A DNA stretch of 18,781 nt from Parvularia atlantis (taxonomy: Eukaryota; Opisthokonta; Rotosphaerida). The notes under the pieces are model-generated. The model was not told the origin of the DNA, made no database searches, and saw only the letters and a program-made list of their open reading frames with translations. Position numbers and translations under genes: made by a program. The DNA is taken from positions 1 through 18,781 of the forward strand of contig CALSCO010002193.1 of the NCBI GenBank assembly GCA_943704415.1, in the 5' to 3' direction. Shown here piece after piece: positions 1 through 8,034 of the stretch (position 1 is its first letter; each line of letters begins with the position of its first letter).

Positions 1-305
1 GCGGCCGCGGCGGCAAGGCGGGCGAGGGGGCGGGCGGCGACCGGCCGGGCTCGCGGCTGCGGGCGCGGGTGAGGGGCGGGTGAGGGGGGCGGGTGAGCGC
101 AAGGCGAGCGCGAGCAGCAACGGTCTCGACACTCTGCCAGCACGAGCACCACTGCCACCACCACGGGCGTGCCAGCAGCAGCAGCAGCACCACCACCACC
201 AGCACGAGCACCACAAGCAGCAGCGGCAGGGGGCGCCCCACGCGGCGACGGCAAAGGCGAGAGCAGCAACGGCAGCAGGTTTGGAAGCATTCTAGACGCG
301 TCTAG
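1..305 (+). CDS. possible 3' end of a plus-strand gene cut by the window edge
   Basis: The frame starting at base 2 is open to a TAG at 293-295, and the frame starting at base 93 is open to a TAG at 303-305. From base 3 a Gly/Arg-rich peptide (GRGGKAGEGAGGDRPGSRL) runs to a possible donor GTGAGG at about 69. The acceptor CTGCCAG at about 140 would join it to a His/Ser/Thr-rich tail ending at 305. The composition is low-complexity (CAG and CAC repeats), so open frames are weak evidence. If real, this is the C-terminus of a gene lying mostly to the left of the window. It would converge on the ADCK1 gene. No family is recognised, and it could equally be non-coding low-complexity DNA. Confidence 0.25.
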
Positions 306-306
306 A
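291..306. repeat. 16-bp perfect palindrome TCTAGACGCGTCTAGA
   Basis: TCTAGA, CGCG, TCTAGA forms a perfect inverted repeat with ACGCGT at its centre. It lies in the short gap between the possible left-hand gene and the 3' end of the ADCK1 gene. It places TAG stop codons in two plus-strand frames. The ACGCGT core matches the fungal MCB (MluI cell-cycle box), but the position between convergent 3' ends does not suggest a promoter. A role in RNA 3'-end formation is possible but not shown. Confidence 0.6.
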
Positions 307-341
307 GCGCATGAATGGCCAACGCATTTGTATACACATGT

Positions 342-388
342 TCAAGCGGCGGCGGGGCTCGCGGCGGCGTCGCTCGCGGGGCCCAACA

Positions 389-425
<37 letters not shown>

Positions 426-2866
426 TCGGTGCGGCCCCGTGCGCTGCGGCTCGTCGTCCTCGGCCGGGTCGTGCCACTCGACCGTCGCTGGCTCGGGCAG
501 GTGGCCGAGCACGCCGCGCAGCCTGCGTCGGTCATGCGCGCGCTCGTGAGCTGCTGCTATCTCGCTGACGCAGCACGCACGCCATTGTCGCCGACGACAC
601 GGCCCACGCGAACCAGATGCGGCCGCGCAGCTGCACCACGTCGTAGTAGTACGCCAGCGCCGCGCACAGCCGCCCGCTCGAGTCGCCGACCGCGCCGAGC
701 CCGCCGTCGACGTGCAGGCCCTCGACGGCCTTGTGGGCCATCGTCTGGCGCAGGCGCACCCTCCCAGTCAGTCCCGCCGCAAGCGCACACGCGCGTGCCG
801 CCCGCACCGTCAGCCGGCCGTACGACGAGCCGCCGAGCGTTCGGTTGAGCGCCTCGACGAGGCCCATCGAGCGCAGGAGCAAGATGAGCTCGCGCGGGAG
901 GCCCTCGAGCAGCTCGTTGACGTCGGTGCTCGTCGTGCTGCGCATGAACCCGACCACCTTGGCGCGCTGCTCGGGCGTCGGCCGCCGCGATATCTCGCCC
1001 AGCGCCGGGCGGTAGTTGAACATGAGCGGGAAGATCCACGCAAACTTGCCCGCGCCCAGCCGCTCGGCGCTGCGCTCCATCTGCGCGCCGTCGAGCTCGA
1101 TCTGCGGGGCGCGGCTGAGCCGCGCGGCGACGGCGGCTGAGGGCGCACCATCGCCTTCCAGAAACGGCAGTGCTCCACGCGCACGACCTCGCCGAGCTCG
1201 CGGTACAGGCCGTGGTCGAGCAGGACGAGCTGCGGGTCGCCGTGGGCGTTGCGGCGCACGAGCATGTTGCCTGGCGGCGGTCGCAGCGAGCAGCTCAGCC
1301 ACCCCGGTCCGCGGCATGCTGGTCCAGGCGAGCACGCACCGGGGTGCGGGTCCGCGTGCAGCCACCCGAACGAGAAGATCATGTCGCTAAACACGTCGAT
1401 GACGATGTTGGCCACCTTGGCCGGGTCGATGCCCTGGCGCTTCATGCCCTCGACGTCGTTCACCTTGAGCCCCTGGTGCTGCCGCGTCAACGGAGGACGT
1501 GCGGGGCGGGCGTTGTGCGTGCACGTGCCTCGATGTACTCCATCGTCAAGATGCGCGGTGCGGTGAGGTCCCACCGGATGGCCGGGATCTGCGCGCCAGC
1601 GGTGGCGTAAGCGGCCGTTCTGTGCTGTGCGCTCCGGCCGGCACCTTGAGCGAGTCGTGTCGGTTCGCGAAGAGCGATGCGGCGCGCTCGGCGTTCATGC
1701 CCTCGGCCACAAAGTCGACCTCCTTGAGCAGCTGCCGGGGCCGTCCGCGGCTCAGCCACCGCACGCGCACACGCACGCGGCGGCGGCGCACGTAGGTGCG
1801 GAACTCGCGCACGATCCACCGCACGTCGAGTGCGTCGGTCCAGTGCGCCGCGAGGTACGCGATCGTCTCAATGCCCCACAGGTCGACTTCGTACAGGTCG
1901 CTCACGTCCGGGTACTGCACCTGCAGCACGTGTCAGCAACGGCGCGTGTCGCCGTCACGATCACGGCGCGCCTTAACTGCCACGTCCTGGCCGTCCTTCG
2001 TTCGCGCGCGATGCACCTGCGCGATCGACGCAGCCGCGATCGGCGTACGCTCAAACGACTCGAACAGATCTGTCGGCCGCTGTACGTGCACGGCACGGCT
2101 CAGCATGGCCCTGAGTCGCGCGGACGCGGCGGGCCGCACCCTGCCCGTGTCGGCGAGGAAGAGGCGCTCGACGGCGTCGTACGACTTGAACGGGGCCTTG
2201 TCCTAAAGGCGGCGATGGAGGCGGCAGTCAGTGCGCCGACGCTCATGACGGGCCACGGCGCGCCACCTGCAGCGTCGACAGCGCCTCGACAAACTGGCGC
2301 GGCGCCGTGCCGATCGACGAGATGTGCTGCGCCAGCTTGACGAAGATGCCGCCGTTGGCCTTGCACAGGGCGAGCAGGCGTTGGGCCGAGCGCTCGAGCA
2401 TCGCGTCCTCGGCCTGCGCGTGCACGTGAGCGTCGCTGCGCCACTGCACCGGCCGTGCACCTGCTGGTACTCGACGTGGCCGCGCGGGAACCGCCAGCGC
2501 GTGAGGCGGAAGTCGAGCATGATGCGCGCTGATGCGTAGAACAGGCGCGCGACGCGCACGGCGCCCAGCCGCGCCACGTTGAGCCGCTGGCGCCACCGCG
2601 GCACGCACAGCACGGCGGCGGTCGTGGCCGTGGCGAGCGTGAGCACGGGCCGCTGGCGAATTATCGCCTTGATCCACGTGCGCCGTGTCAGCCCTTCCAT
2701 CGCTCGCACCACGCCATCGACGCACCCACAGCCGCAGCGTCGGCGACGTCACGCTCGCCGCCGTCGTCTCGGGCCGCGTCGCCGCCGCCGCCGCCGTCAG
2801 CGCGCGCCGCGTTGCACGCCAAGCGGCCGACGACGACGACGCTGCGCCGGGTCCCTCTGACGTCAT
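342..2866 (-). CDS. ADCK1: ADCK1-like mitochondrial ABC1/UbiB-family atypical kinase
   Basis: Thirteen exons: 2866-2726, 2667-2461, 2413-2267, 2202-2140, 2079-1972, 1920-1792, 1731-1645, 1588-1529, 1472-1340, 1270-1149, 1101-808, 744-581 and 522-342, about 611 aa. Family motifs appear in order: KxGQ region (GGIFVKLAQ, about residue 142), Ala-rich loop ([11 protein letters not shown], about 201), catalytic lysine VAVK (222), DPHPGN (about 357) and the metal-binding DHG in LVLLDHGLY (about 378). ADCK proteins act in mitochondria, in lipid or quinone biology and membrane shape. An Ala/Arg-rich N-terminus fits import. The start at 2866 is a choice: ATG at 2700 is an alternative that drops exon 1. 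If the intron at 580-523 is not spliced, the protein stops at 532. Splicing it gives a tail of about 60 residues with an acidic stretch and a Ser run. Introns 1971-1921 and 1528-1473 are GC-AG. The family call is very sure; both termini are less so. Confidence 0.9.
391..423. repeat. (GAC)11 trinucleotide tract
   Basis: Eleven uninterrupted GAC units. In the minus-strand frame of the predicted last ADCK1 exon it reads TCG repeated, a run of about a dozen serines near the C-terminus. Confidence 0.9.
1473..1528 (-). other. GC-AG intron, ADCK1
   Basis: Donor GAG|GCACGT, branch-like GTTGACG, acceptor CACCAG. It joins TMEYIE to GLKVND, matching the family's ME(F/Y)-x-x-G-x-x-VND block. An upstream acceptor 6 nt earlier would keep the frame and add two residues. 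Confidence 0.8.
1921..1971 (-). other. GC-AG intron after the catalytic lysine, ADCK1
   Basis: Donor AAG|GCGCGC, branch-like TTGCTGAC, acceptor CTGCAG, 51 nt. It joins DVAVK to [10 protein letters not shown], the universally conserved VAVKVQ block of ABC1 kinases. Confidence 0.95.
2858..2865. promoter_or_regulatory. CRE-type palindrome TGACGTCA
   Basis: A perfect 8-bp ATF/CREB consensus near the ADCK1 end of the 109-bp gap between ADCK1 (-) and the plus-strand gene at 2976. It overlaps the upstream ADCK1 ATG (2866-2864), so it may be promoter, coding, or both. If ADCK1 really starts at 2700, this site would be purely upstream. Confidence 0.4.
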
Positions 2867-2908
2867 GATCGAGCTTCGATAGTGTGTGTGACAGCCGCCG
2901 TTGCCACT

Positions 2909-2934
2909 CGAACGTTCGCGGCGCTCGAAGGTTC
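2909..2934. promoter_or_regulatory. two GAAnnTTC modules, heat-shock-element-like
   Basis: GAACGTTC at 2910-2917 (within the palindrome CGAACGTTCG, 2909-2918) and GAAGGTTC at 2927-2934 stand 17 bp apart, 42 bp upstream of the ATG at 2976. Heat-shock factor binds inverted GAA/TTC repeats. The spacing here is gapped rather than continuous. The identification rests on motif match only. Confidence 0.35.
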
Positions 2935-2975
2935 CACTTTCACCGTCTCGTCTCGTCTCGTCGTCTCGCCGGGGG

Positions 2976-3581
2976 ATGTTTGCCGTCGCGTCGCCGCCGA
3001 TGGTGCCGCACCACGCGCTGCTCTCGCCCATGAAGCGCGCGCACGATGAGGGCCAGGACGAGGCGCACGACGGCGCCAAGCGCGCGCGGCGCGTCCCGCT
3101 GTGGCCGGCCGAGGCGCCGCGGCAGCTTGGCGGCGGCAAGCACGCGCGCGAGGACGAGGACGCGGCCGCGCTCGTCGAGAACGTGCTGCCGCGGCCGATC
3201 AAGCACCGTCGTGTCGAGGCGCCGTGCACCGCGCTCGTCCCGTTCGCCGCCGCGCCGTGGGCCGCCGCCGGGCACGACAGGGCGGGCGCGGACGACGCCG
3301 ACGAGCTGGACGAGGTGCCGCTTACGCCGACGCCGCTCGTCGCGCTGTGCCCGCGCCTGCCGCTGCCGCTGCCGCTGTGCGTGGACGGCGACGACAGCAA
3401 CGACGGCACCGCGATGCTGACGGCGCGCGCGCACAGCGGACACCTGCCGGTCCCCGTCGACTACAGCAACATGCAGCTCGTGCTCTACACGCCGCCGGCC
3501 TTCCCCGTCGACGGGCTCGCCGCGAGCGCGGGCGCAAGAGGCGCCGCGGGCGACGACAGCGACGACGCAATGCTAATGTGA
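2976..3581 (+). CDS. intronless nuclear-looking protein of unknown function
   Basis: An unbroken 201-residue frame starts at ATG 2976, right after a TCTCG-rich pyrimidine tract, and ends with TGA at 3579-3581. It is the only gene here without introns. I do not recognise a family. Visible features are a basic N-terminal cluster (SPMKRAHDE, then GAKRARRV, about residues 14-36) that could be a nuclear localisation signal, a second basic patch PIKHRR near residue 75, Pro/Leu-rich and acidic stretches, and a more ordered-looking segment VDYSNMQLVLYTPPAF near residues 160-180. The tail is acidic (GDDSDDAMLM). It diverges from ADCK1 and converges on the next gene, with only 10 bp between the two stop codons. 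The frame is supported by length and by its intergenic context, not by homology. Confidence 0.6.
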   Translation: MFAVASPPMVPHHALLSPMKRAHDEGQDEAHDGAKRARRVPLWPAEAPRQLGGGKHAREDEDAAALVENVLPRPIKHRRVEAPCTALVPFAAAPWAAAGHDRAGADDADELDEVPLTPTPLVALCPRLPLPLPLCVDGDDSNDGTAMLTARAHSGHLPVPVDYSNMQLVLYTPPAFPVDGLAASAGARGAAGDDSDDAMLM

Positions 3582-3591
3582 GTTTGTAGTG

Positions 3592-4801
3592 CTACAGCAA
3601 GGGCGAGGAGAACAGCGCGGGCCGCTTTGGCGGCGGCGGCGTGGCGTCCCACACGGCGGGGCGCTTGCCGAGCCGCTCGCGGCGCTGGTGCGGCGTGGGC
3701 GGGGTGGCCGCGCCGTCGCTCTCGTCGCTGTCGCGTGTGTTCGCGTCGTTGTCGGACGCAGGCGGGTCGTGGCCGAGATCTTGCTGGCTCAGCAGCTGTG
3801 TGCCGTCGTCCTGGTCAAGCACCACGTCGTCGTCGTCTTCGTCGTCGTCATCATCGTCGTCGTCGTCGTCGTCGTCCGGCTCGGCTTTGATTGGCTGTGC
3901 CTCGCGCGAGCCGTCCTGCGGCTCCTCGACGTCGTCGTCGTGCTTGATCGGCGGTGTGCCCTCCGTCTCTGCGCCTGCGACCTCACCGTCCTCTTCGATC
4001 GTCTCGTCCGACTTGACGCGCCGCGCATCCCGCCACAGCCCGCGCAGGTACAGCGCCTCGACGACGTCGGCGTGCTTGACCTTGAGCGCGCACATCGTTA
4101 GCCTTCCGCAGCCGAGCGTACACCAGCCGCGCACCTTGACCGTCGCAAAGTCGGTGCGCGGGTGCACGGCCTGGGCGCGCGCGAGGGCAAACGTGCCCGC
4201 GTCCTCGACGATCGGGCGCAGGAACGCGTGCAGCGCACAGAACAGCTCGCTAAACACGCACGGCAGCAGCTCGGCGTCGGCCGTGCCCATGATCCTGCGC
4301 GGCGCGTAAGCGGCCGTGCCGTGCAGCGATCGCGCGCGCGCACTCGGCCGCGAGCCCGTGCCACGTCGCCGCCTCAAACAGCTGGTGCTCGCGGCTGCCG
4401 GTCGACACCTGGCGCCGCCACGCCCGGTCGAACGAGCGTGCCTCGCGCACGTCGCGCGCGACTGCGACCGCCGCGCGCTGCTCCTCTACGCGTCCTTCGC
4501 GATCAGCGGCCGCCGTCGCGGCATGCGCCGGTCGAGACGCACCGCGCTCGAGCGTCCGTGCGCGCCGCACGACGTGCACCCGCGGTGTGAGCAGCTCGTG
4601 CGGCGGCGGGCGGGCGAGCGACGCGGCCGCGAGCGTGTCGAGCAGGACGACGACGTGCGCGCGGCTGTGCTGCGTGGCCCGCGCGATCGCGTCGACGTCG
4701 CGCCCGCGCCGGCGCAGCGCCGCGAAGAAGGCGTCGAGCTCGGCGGGCGACCAGCCGTTGATCCCGCCCTCGTTGTCATCGTCCTCCATCATCAGGCTCA
4801 T
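3592..4801 (-). CDS. SANT-domain protein with probable histone fold; perhaps Rrn5-like
   Basis: Exons 4801-4543, 4485-4344, 4294-4135 and 4080-3592, about 349 aa. The start is ATG 4801 (MSLMMEDDD). Residues about 16-60 form a SANT/Myb-like helix set (GWSPAELDAFFAALRRRGRD, then DAIARATQHSRAHV). Residues about 135-205, after splicing, look like a histone fold: a long amphipathic helix (SELFCALHAFLRPIVEDAG) and a final helix (VKHADVVEALYLRGLW). SANT plus histone fold in about 350 residues is the organisation of Rrn5, a subunit of the fungal RNA polymerase I upstream activating factor. That identity is an inference from architecture only. The C-terminal 130 residues are disordered, with a run of 12 Asp and a basic end (KRPALFSSPLL). 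The intron at 4134-4081 uses a CTCAAG acceptor. Its length is a multiple of three, so it could instead be exon. Confidence 0.72.
3832..3880. repeat. GTC/GAC-rich trinucleotide tract
   Basis: A near-perfect run of GTC codons on the plus strand, with occasional TTC and ATC. On the minus strand it encodes the poly-Asp stretch of the SANT gene ([19 protein letters not shown]). Confidence 0.85.
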
Positions 4802-4834
4802 CAATCTGCTACCAAACTGTGACGTGACTGATGA

Positions 4835-5447
4835 TCACTTGGTCCGCGTGCGCTCCTCGTTGAGCTTCGCCACGTGCTGCCGCATGCCCTCGCTCGTCTG
4901 GAACGCGTCGCCCGCCGATGTCTTGGTCGCGTCGTACGTGCCCTGGGTGGTCATGGCGCGTCAGCTGCAGCGTGTCACGCAGTGCACACAAGCAACGTAC
5001 CTTCATCGTCGACAGCGCGTCGTCCTTCGGCGGCGGCAGGTTGTCCATCTGGCGGCCGGCGGGTGAGGCACGCAGCAGGCACGCGCGCATGCAAAGCGAG
5101 CCGCGCGCGCACCACGTAGGCGTAGTCGGCGTGCTCGTGGTGCGGGCGGTCCGTGCCAAAGTCAGCCGCGGCGTCGACCGAGTCGGGCTGAATGCCCATG
5201 CGTTCGTAGTGCTCGCGCATGTGCTGCATGCGCAGCAGCGTCTCGCGCGCCGTGTCGGGCGACGGCCGCGCGTGCAGCATCGACGTGCGGATCTGCGAGC
5301 ACGGTGCGTCGGCAAGCGCAGCGACGCGAACAGCGAGCGCACCTTGGCCGCGGCCGCCAGCGTCGCGGCGTCGTCCTTGCGGATCGAGCCGCCGCTGCAC
5401 GTCGCATATCAGCCCTGCGAGTGCGCACAAGAGGCAGCTCACACCGT

Positions 5448-5480
<33 letters not shown>

Positions 5481-6157
5481 GCGCCCGACGACTGCCGGAA
5501 GCGCTCGTCAAGCGGACGCAGCTCCTCGTCGAGCGCGGTCTTGAAGATGGACTTTTTCACGTCGACGACATCGTCCGCAAACGGCGTCACCTGGCACGTG
5601 CGTCAGGCGCGGGCTGGACGGCACTGTCCGTGCGCGCACCTCGTCCTTCGCGTTGGCGTAGACCGCCGCCTCGGCCTCGGTCAGGATGTGGATCTGCGAC
5701 GGCAGTGAGCACCTCGATTCTGCACGGCCGATGAGCGTACCCGTGGCGTGACACCGGCGTCTGTTGGTGGCGGTGCGACGTCCGCCACGACCTGCGCCGC
5801 GCCAGCATGAGCCGACGCGGTCGATGCAACGCGTGTACTGCGCGCCTGGTCCTTGGCGATGTCGTACACGTCGTTCTCGATGGCATGCTCGAGCACGACA
5901 CTCTCTGGCACGGCACCAGCAGCAGACGCAGGCGGCTTGGCGGCGGCACCGGGCGGTGCCGGGCCTGCGTCGGCAAACTCGGCGCTGTACGCGGGCGCCT
6001 TGTGCTTGGGGTGCTGCAGGCGTGTCAGCAGCGTCGCGATGGCTACAGGAGCGGCGCGACGCACGTGCAGGTGGTGGCGCGAGCGCGCGAGCACGAGCAC
6101 GAGCGTCGCGAGTGGCGAAGGCGCCAGCTGGCGCGTCCGCAGTGCCCGTGCGAGCAT
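4835..6157 (-). CDS. unrecognised protein, probably mitochondrial
   Basis: Exons 6157-6065, 6013-5846, 5791-5741, 5693-5640, 5590-5445, 5394-5343, 5292-5113, 5048-5001 and 4942-4835, about 299 aa. Donors such as GTACGT (5000) and well-placed CTGAC-type branch sites support the joins, and the total length is a multiple of three. The first 30 residues (MLARALRTRQLAPSPLATLV) have Arg but no acidic residues, as in a mitochondrial presequence. The rest is helical and charged: SVVLEHAIENDVYDIAKDQ, ILTEAEAAVYANAKDE, DVKKSIFKTALDEELRPLDE, a run of 10 Gln, then METHOD-poor helices ending in TSEGMRQHVAKLNEERTRTK. I cannot assign a family. The GC-AG intron at 5845-5792 is uncertain because reading through it keeps the frame (317 aa). 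It lies 33 bp upstream of the SANT gene in the same direction. Confidence 0.7.
5451..5480. repeat. (CTG/CAG)10 tract
   Basis: About ten uninterrupted CAG units on the minus strand encode a Gln run inside the unrecognised 4835-6157 gene. A donor GTGTGAGC follows closely at 5444. Confidence 0.85.
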
Positions 6158-6339
6158 GGTCTGGCTGTACGGCTTCAGCTGCGAGGCTGCGGGGCTTCAA
6201 AAGAGGGCGCAAAGTGCTGACAGCACGCAAAGCGGTCAGCATGACGGCATCGCGCCGCACGTCCAGTCCGCTCCAGCCGTCATGCGCCTGGGCAATGCCA
6301 CGTTGTTCAGCCCGCTGCACCAGAACAACACACGCCTGC

Positions 6340-7966
6340 TCACGCGTCTTGCGGCGCAGCGGGTGTGGCGGCGGCGGGCTGTCCGTGCTGGGCCATCTTG
6401 TGGAGCACCTTGGCGAGGACCTCCTCGCGCAGCTTCCGCTCGTACAGCTCTCGCTGGCGGCGTGCACGCAGATCAGCCGCCGCAGCCTCAGCCAACACCA
6501 GCGAGAGCACGCACCGCCGCGTCGTCCACGGGCGCATCGGCGGCGGGCGCAGGCTCGACCGCCTTCGGGGCAGCATCGGCGTCGCCGTTGCGCTCGCGTC
6601 CCCGGCTGCGGCTGCGGCTGCGACTGCGGCTGCGGCGCCTGTGGCGCTCACGTGAGCGGTCGCGGTCACGGTCGCGGTCGCGGTCGCGGTCACGATGCCG
6701 CGGGCGGTCACGGTCGCGGTCGCGATCGCGGCGGTCGCTGGTGGCGCAGCTTGTGAGCAGCCTGCCGGCCACGCTGCAGCCTCAGCTGCGCACCGGCTGC
6801 GGCTGCGGCTGCGACTACGGCTGCGACTGCGGCTGCGACGGCTGTACGACGTGCGACCCGCCCGCCGCTCACGGCTGCGGTCGCGTCTGCGGTCCGGTGA
6901 GCGCGAGCGGGAACGCGAACGCCGGTCCCGCCTGCGTGCACCCTCGGGCGACCTCGACCGCGACCGCGGCCTCGGCGGTGCGGCGGCGGCGCCCCGGTCG
7001 GGCAGCAGCTGCGGTCCGCACGGCCACCGTTAGCACAGCACAAGCGGCGGCGGCGCAGCGGGCGGGTCGCACAGCAGCGGACGCCGGTCCGCGACCGACT
7101 TCGACGGGGCGGTCGGCGAGCTGGGCGCCGCCCCCCCGCGTGAGCCGACATTGCACGGCAGCACCGCCGTGCGAGGCGCACCCGACGGTCCGCCCGCGCG
7201 GTCAAGAGGGCGGCGGCGCCGGCGATCTCGCGCTGCTTGCGGATTTCGGCCTGGATGCGCTCATCCTCCTCCTGCGCCACCGTGCCGTGTGAGCACGGTG
7301 CATGCGCGGCGCACGGTGCACGCACGCGCTGCTTGCGGATCTGGTCCTTCTTCTGCTCGAGCATGGCGGCCGGGATGCCGGCTGCGCGGCGCACGTCTTC
7401 GTGAGCGCGCGCATCGGGCGGCGCATCGGGCGGCGCACCGGGTCCCTCCTGCGCGTCCTTGAGCAGGCGCCACAGCGCGACCATGAACTTGGTCGTGTTG
7501 CGCTCGAAGAAGCCCGTCAGGTTGATCTGCAGCAGCTTGGGGTCGGGGAACTGCTCTCGCCCGATGTGTGAGCGCTAGCAGCAGCAGCAGGCAAAGAGCC
7601 GACCGACCTGCTCGCGCGTGAGGCTCTCAAACACGAGCTCAATGACGATGTCGTCCTCGATGCGCAGGTGCTCGACGACGAGCGCGACGATCTGCGGCCG
7701 CAGCACCTCCAGGTTGACCTTCTCCATGTTGATCTGCCGCCTCTCGTCAGCCCTCCTGCTTGCTGCCTTGTGCCGCTTCCCAAGCCGCGCGCACCTTGAC
7801 GTCGTACTCCTTCGGGAACTTCATGGTCGAGAGCAGCTTGCGCTGCTTGTCGACGAAGCGCACGTCCTGCTCCGCGCTCACGCCCTGCGTCCGTGCCGCC
7901 CGCCCCGTCAGTCCGTGCGCCAACGAGACGCGAGAGAGAAGCGGCGCGCGCCTTGAAGTCGCCCAT
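6340..7966 (-). CDS. SRRM1: SRRM1-like PWI-domain splicing coactivator with RS/RD repeats
   Basis: Exons 7966-7952, 7884-7795, 7733-7608, 7550-7439, 7381-7326, 7271-7182, 7120-7073, 7008-6794, 6737-6515 and 6453-6340, about 362 aa. SRRM1 (SRm160) bridges exon-bound SR proteins and snRNPs. The spliced N-terminus follows the family closely: GVSAEQDVRFVDKQRKLL, KVNLEVLRPQIV, IEDDIVIELVFESL, LLQINLTGFFERN, then AGIPAAMLEQKKDQIRKQ. The PWI domain spans about residues 25-115. Arg-Ser, then Arg-Asp dipeptides fill about 190-290. It is shorter than the animal protein (about 900 aa). The namesake Pro-Trp-Ile is Pro-Gln-Ile here. The first intron (7951-7885) is GC-AG. Exons 6-7 lie in low-complexity sequence and are less sure. 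The TGA at 6340 lies in a GTGAGC donor-like context, so a further small exon to about 6225 is possible. Confidence 0.9.
6655..6735. repeat. GCGGTC hexamer repeats encoding Arg-Asp dipeptides
   Basis: Imperfect tandem hexamers (GCGGTC, also CACGGTC and GATCGC variants) on the plus strand. On the minus strand they read as alternating Arg-Asp codons in the RD domain of the SRRM1-like protein. This is coding repeat, not CRISPR. Confidence 0.85.
7885..7951 (-). other. GC-AG intron, SRRM1 intron 1
   Basis: Donor AAG|GCGCGC, branch-like GGACTGAC, acceptor ACGCAG. Removing it joins MGDFK to GVSAEQDVRF, matching the conserved SRRM1 N-terminus. No GT donor restores this frame nearby. Confidence 0.85.
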
Positions 7967-8034
7967 GCTGTGTGCCTGACAAAGAGGGCCTGTAAGACAC
8001 TTGTGAGTCAATTGCTACCGGGTGACCGTACAAC
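7967..8034. promoter_or_regulatory. 68-bp bidirectional promoter, SRRM1 / Elongin C
   Basis: The two divergent ATGs are only 68 bp apart. The gap holds TGAGTCA at 8004-8010, the AP-1/Gcn4-type bZIP heptamer, followed by CAAT-like AATTG. No TATA box is seen. Both genes probably share this element; binding is inferred from motif only. Confidence 0.5.

Noticed and set aside
169-549. plus-strand frame with poly-Asp
   Set aside because: The Asp run is just the GAC repeat. The opposite strand gives a spliced ADCK1 C-terminal exon with proper splice signals and a stop.
2243-3409. 388-residue open frame on the minus strand
   Set aside because: It runs through ADCK1 exon 1 and exon 3, but its middle is out of frame with exon 2, and its upstream part is antisense to the gene at 2976-3581. 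It is open because of high GC content.
6655-6735. regular short repeats resembling a CRISPR array
   Set aside because: The unit is a 6-bp coding repeat (Arg-Asp codons) without spacers, in a eukaryotic SR protein.
5853-7292. 479-residue plus-strand frame
   Set aside because: It is antisense to the SRRM1-like gene and the unrecognised gene, with very biased composition. The minus strand carries recognisable SRRM1 blocks and splice sites.
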